Position numbers and translations under genes: made by a program. DNA of 5,021 bases from Desulfobacterales bacterium (GTDB lineage Bacteria; Desulfobacterota; Desulfobacteria; Desulfobacterales; UBA2174_A), in contig JALOPD010000270.1 of NCBI GenBank assembly GCA_025454075.1, positions 1-5,021 on the forward strand, read 5' to 3'. The notes under the pieces are model-generated. The model saw only the letters and a list, made by a program, of their open reading frames with translations, was not told where the DNA came from and searched no databases. Positions 4,377 through 5,021 of the stretch are shown one piece after another (positions within the stretch are counted from its first letter, which is position 1; each line of letters opens with the position of its first letter).

Positions 4377-5021
4377 ATGTCAGAGATCCAGGATGAACCG
4401 AGCGGCCCATCGGACGACGACGATGCCGCCGTCCGCTGCGAACCGGCGGACGCGGCCACGCTCAGCCTGATCCTGTCCGGCCGCTGGAAGATCGACGCCG
4501 CCACCCCCTCCGCCGACGAGGCGCTGCAGCAGGCCGGCTCCACCCCGGGTATCACCCGCATCGCCGCGGACACCCGACAGGTCGCCGCCTGGGACAGCAC
4601 CCTCATCACCTTCCTGCTCAAAATCCAAGACCATTGCACCCGGAAGGGGCTGACCTTCGATTCCGGGCCGCTGCCCGAGGGCATCCAGGGGCTGTTGAAG
4701 CTCGCGACCGCCGTGCCGGCGCGCGAGGGGGCCGGCCGCACCGCCCCGAAAGAGACCTTCCTGGCCCGGATCGGCGTCGCGGCCCTGCGGCTGAAGGGCG
4801 AAACCGCCGAAATCCTGGCGTTCATCGGCGAGGCGTTCCTGGCGCTGTGCCGGCTGTTCACGGGCCGGGCCCGGTTCCAGCGGTCCGACCTGCTTGGCTT
4901 CATCTGGAACTGCGGCCCCCAGGCCCTGCCGATCGTGACCCTCATCAGCCTGCTGGTCGGTCTGATCCTGGCCTTCGTGGGCGCCATCCAGCTGCTCATG
5001 TTCGGGGCTCAGATCTACGTC
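4377..5021 (+). CDS. mlaE: MlaE-family lipid transporter permease with N-terminal STAS-like domain (partial)
   Basis: The frame is open from ATG 4377 to the window edge (215 residues) and is cut at its 3' end. MlaE-type permeases form the membrane core of Mla/Mce ABC transporters, which move phospholipids between inner and outer membranes with an MlaF-type ATPase and an MlaD-type MCE protein. Residues about 18-107 look like a STAS domain, with W72-D73-S74-T75-L76 at the position of the conserved Asp-Ser/Thr loop of MlaB/SpoIIAA-type STAS proteins. Residues about 112-172 link to the permease. GPQALPIVTLISLLVGLILA and the following AIQL-x-x-FGAQIYV (from about 181) match the start of the MlaE permease domain. 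An acidic run, DDDD, lies at residues 13-16. GAGG (4363-4366) and AGGA (4368-4371) are possible ribosome sites. Separate STAS subunits (MlaB) are used in E. coli, whereas the fused form is known in other phyla. The rest of the operon lies outside the window. Confidence 0.9.
   Translation, partial: MSEIQDEPSGPSDDDDAAVRCEPADAATLSLILSGRWKIDAATPSADEALQQAGSTPGITRIAADTRQVAAWDSTLITFLLKIQDHCTRKGLTFDSGPLPEGIQGLLKLATAVPAREGAGRTAPKETFLARIGVAALRLKGETAEILAFIGEAFLALCRLFTGRARFQRSDLLGFIWNCGPQALPIVTLISLLVGLILAFVGAIQLLMFGAQIYV

Noticed and set aside
4220..4999. A 259-residue minus-strand open frame
   Set aside because: It is antisense to the mlaE-like gene and its promoter. The product is Ser/Arg/Ala-rich with no recognisable features.

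Overview
The window is GC-rich DNA from a Gram-negative bacterium. Gram-negative is supported by an Mla-type lipid transporter permease, a YedI-type (DUF808) inner-membrane gene and REP-like intergenic palindromes. The codon use and repeat style fit a GC-rich proteobacterium or Desulfobacterota. I cannot name the genus.

Region 1 (1-2841, + strand) is the downstream end of a tightly packed operon. It holds the last 35 codons of an unidentified helical protein, a single-pass membrane protein that I recognise as DUF6384-like, and a 484-residue coiled-coil protein ending in a Gly/Phe-rich tail. The first two genes overlap by 8 bases and the second and third are 11 bases apart, so they are probably co-translated. 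They may form one complex at the inner membrane, but the function is not known.

Region 2 (2842-3159) is non-coding. It starts with an AT-rich stretch (about 27% GC by my count). A REP-like pair of inverted palindromes and then a C/G-rich hairpin follow. I see no clear intrinsic terminator for the operon.

Region 3 (3160-3681, + strand) is a decayed DUF808/YedI gene. Its normal start and first 16 codons are present, but most of the N-terminal half is missing. The reading frame breaks at the deletion junction and again near 3547-3558.

Region 4 (3682-4376) holds a small minus-strand gene (3984-3772, 70 aa) with a strong Shine-Dalgarno sequence and a good sigma70-type promoter. Upstream of it, a 392-base divergent regulatory region carries promoter candidates for both directions, two competing hairpins and a near-palindrome.

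Region 5 (4377-5021, + strand, cut by the window edge) begins an mlaE-like permease gene with an N-terminal STAS-like domain. It is probably the first gene of a lipid-transport (Mla/Mce) operon read from the promoter at 4235-4263.

No RNA gene, CRISPR array, insertion sequence or complete new defence system is visible. The least understood piece is the three-gene coiled-coil/membrane operon at the left edge.
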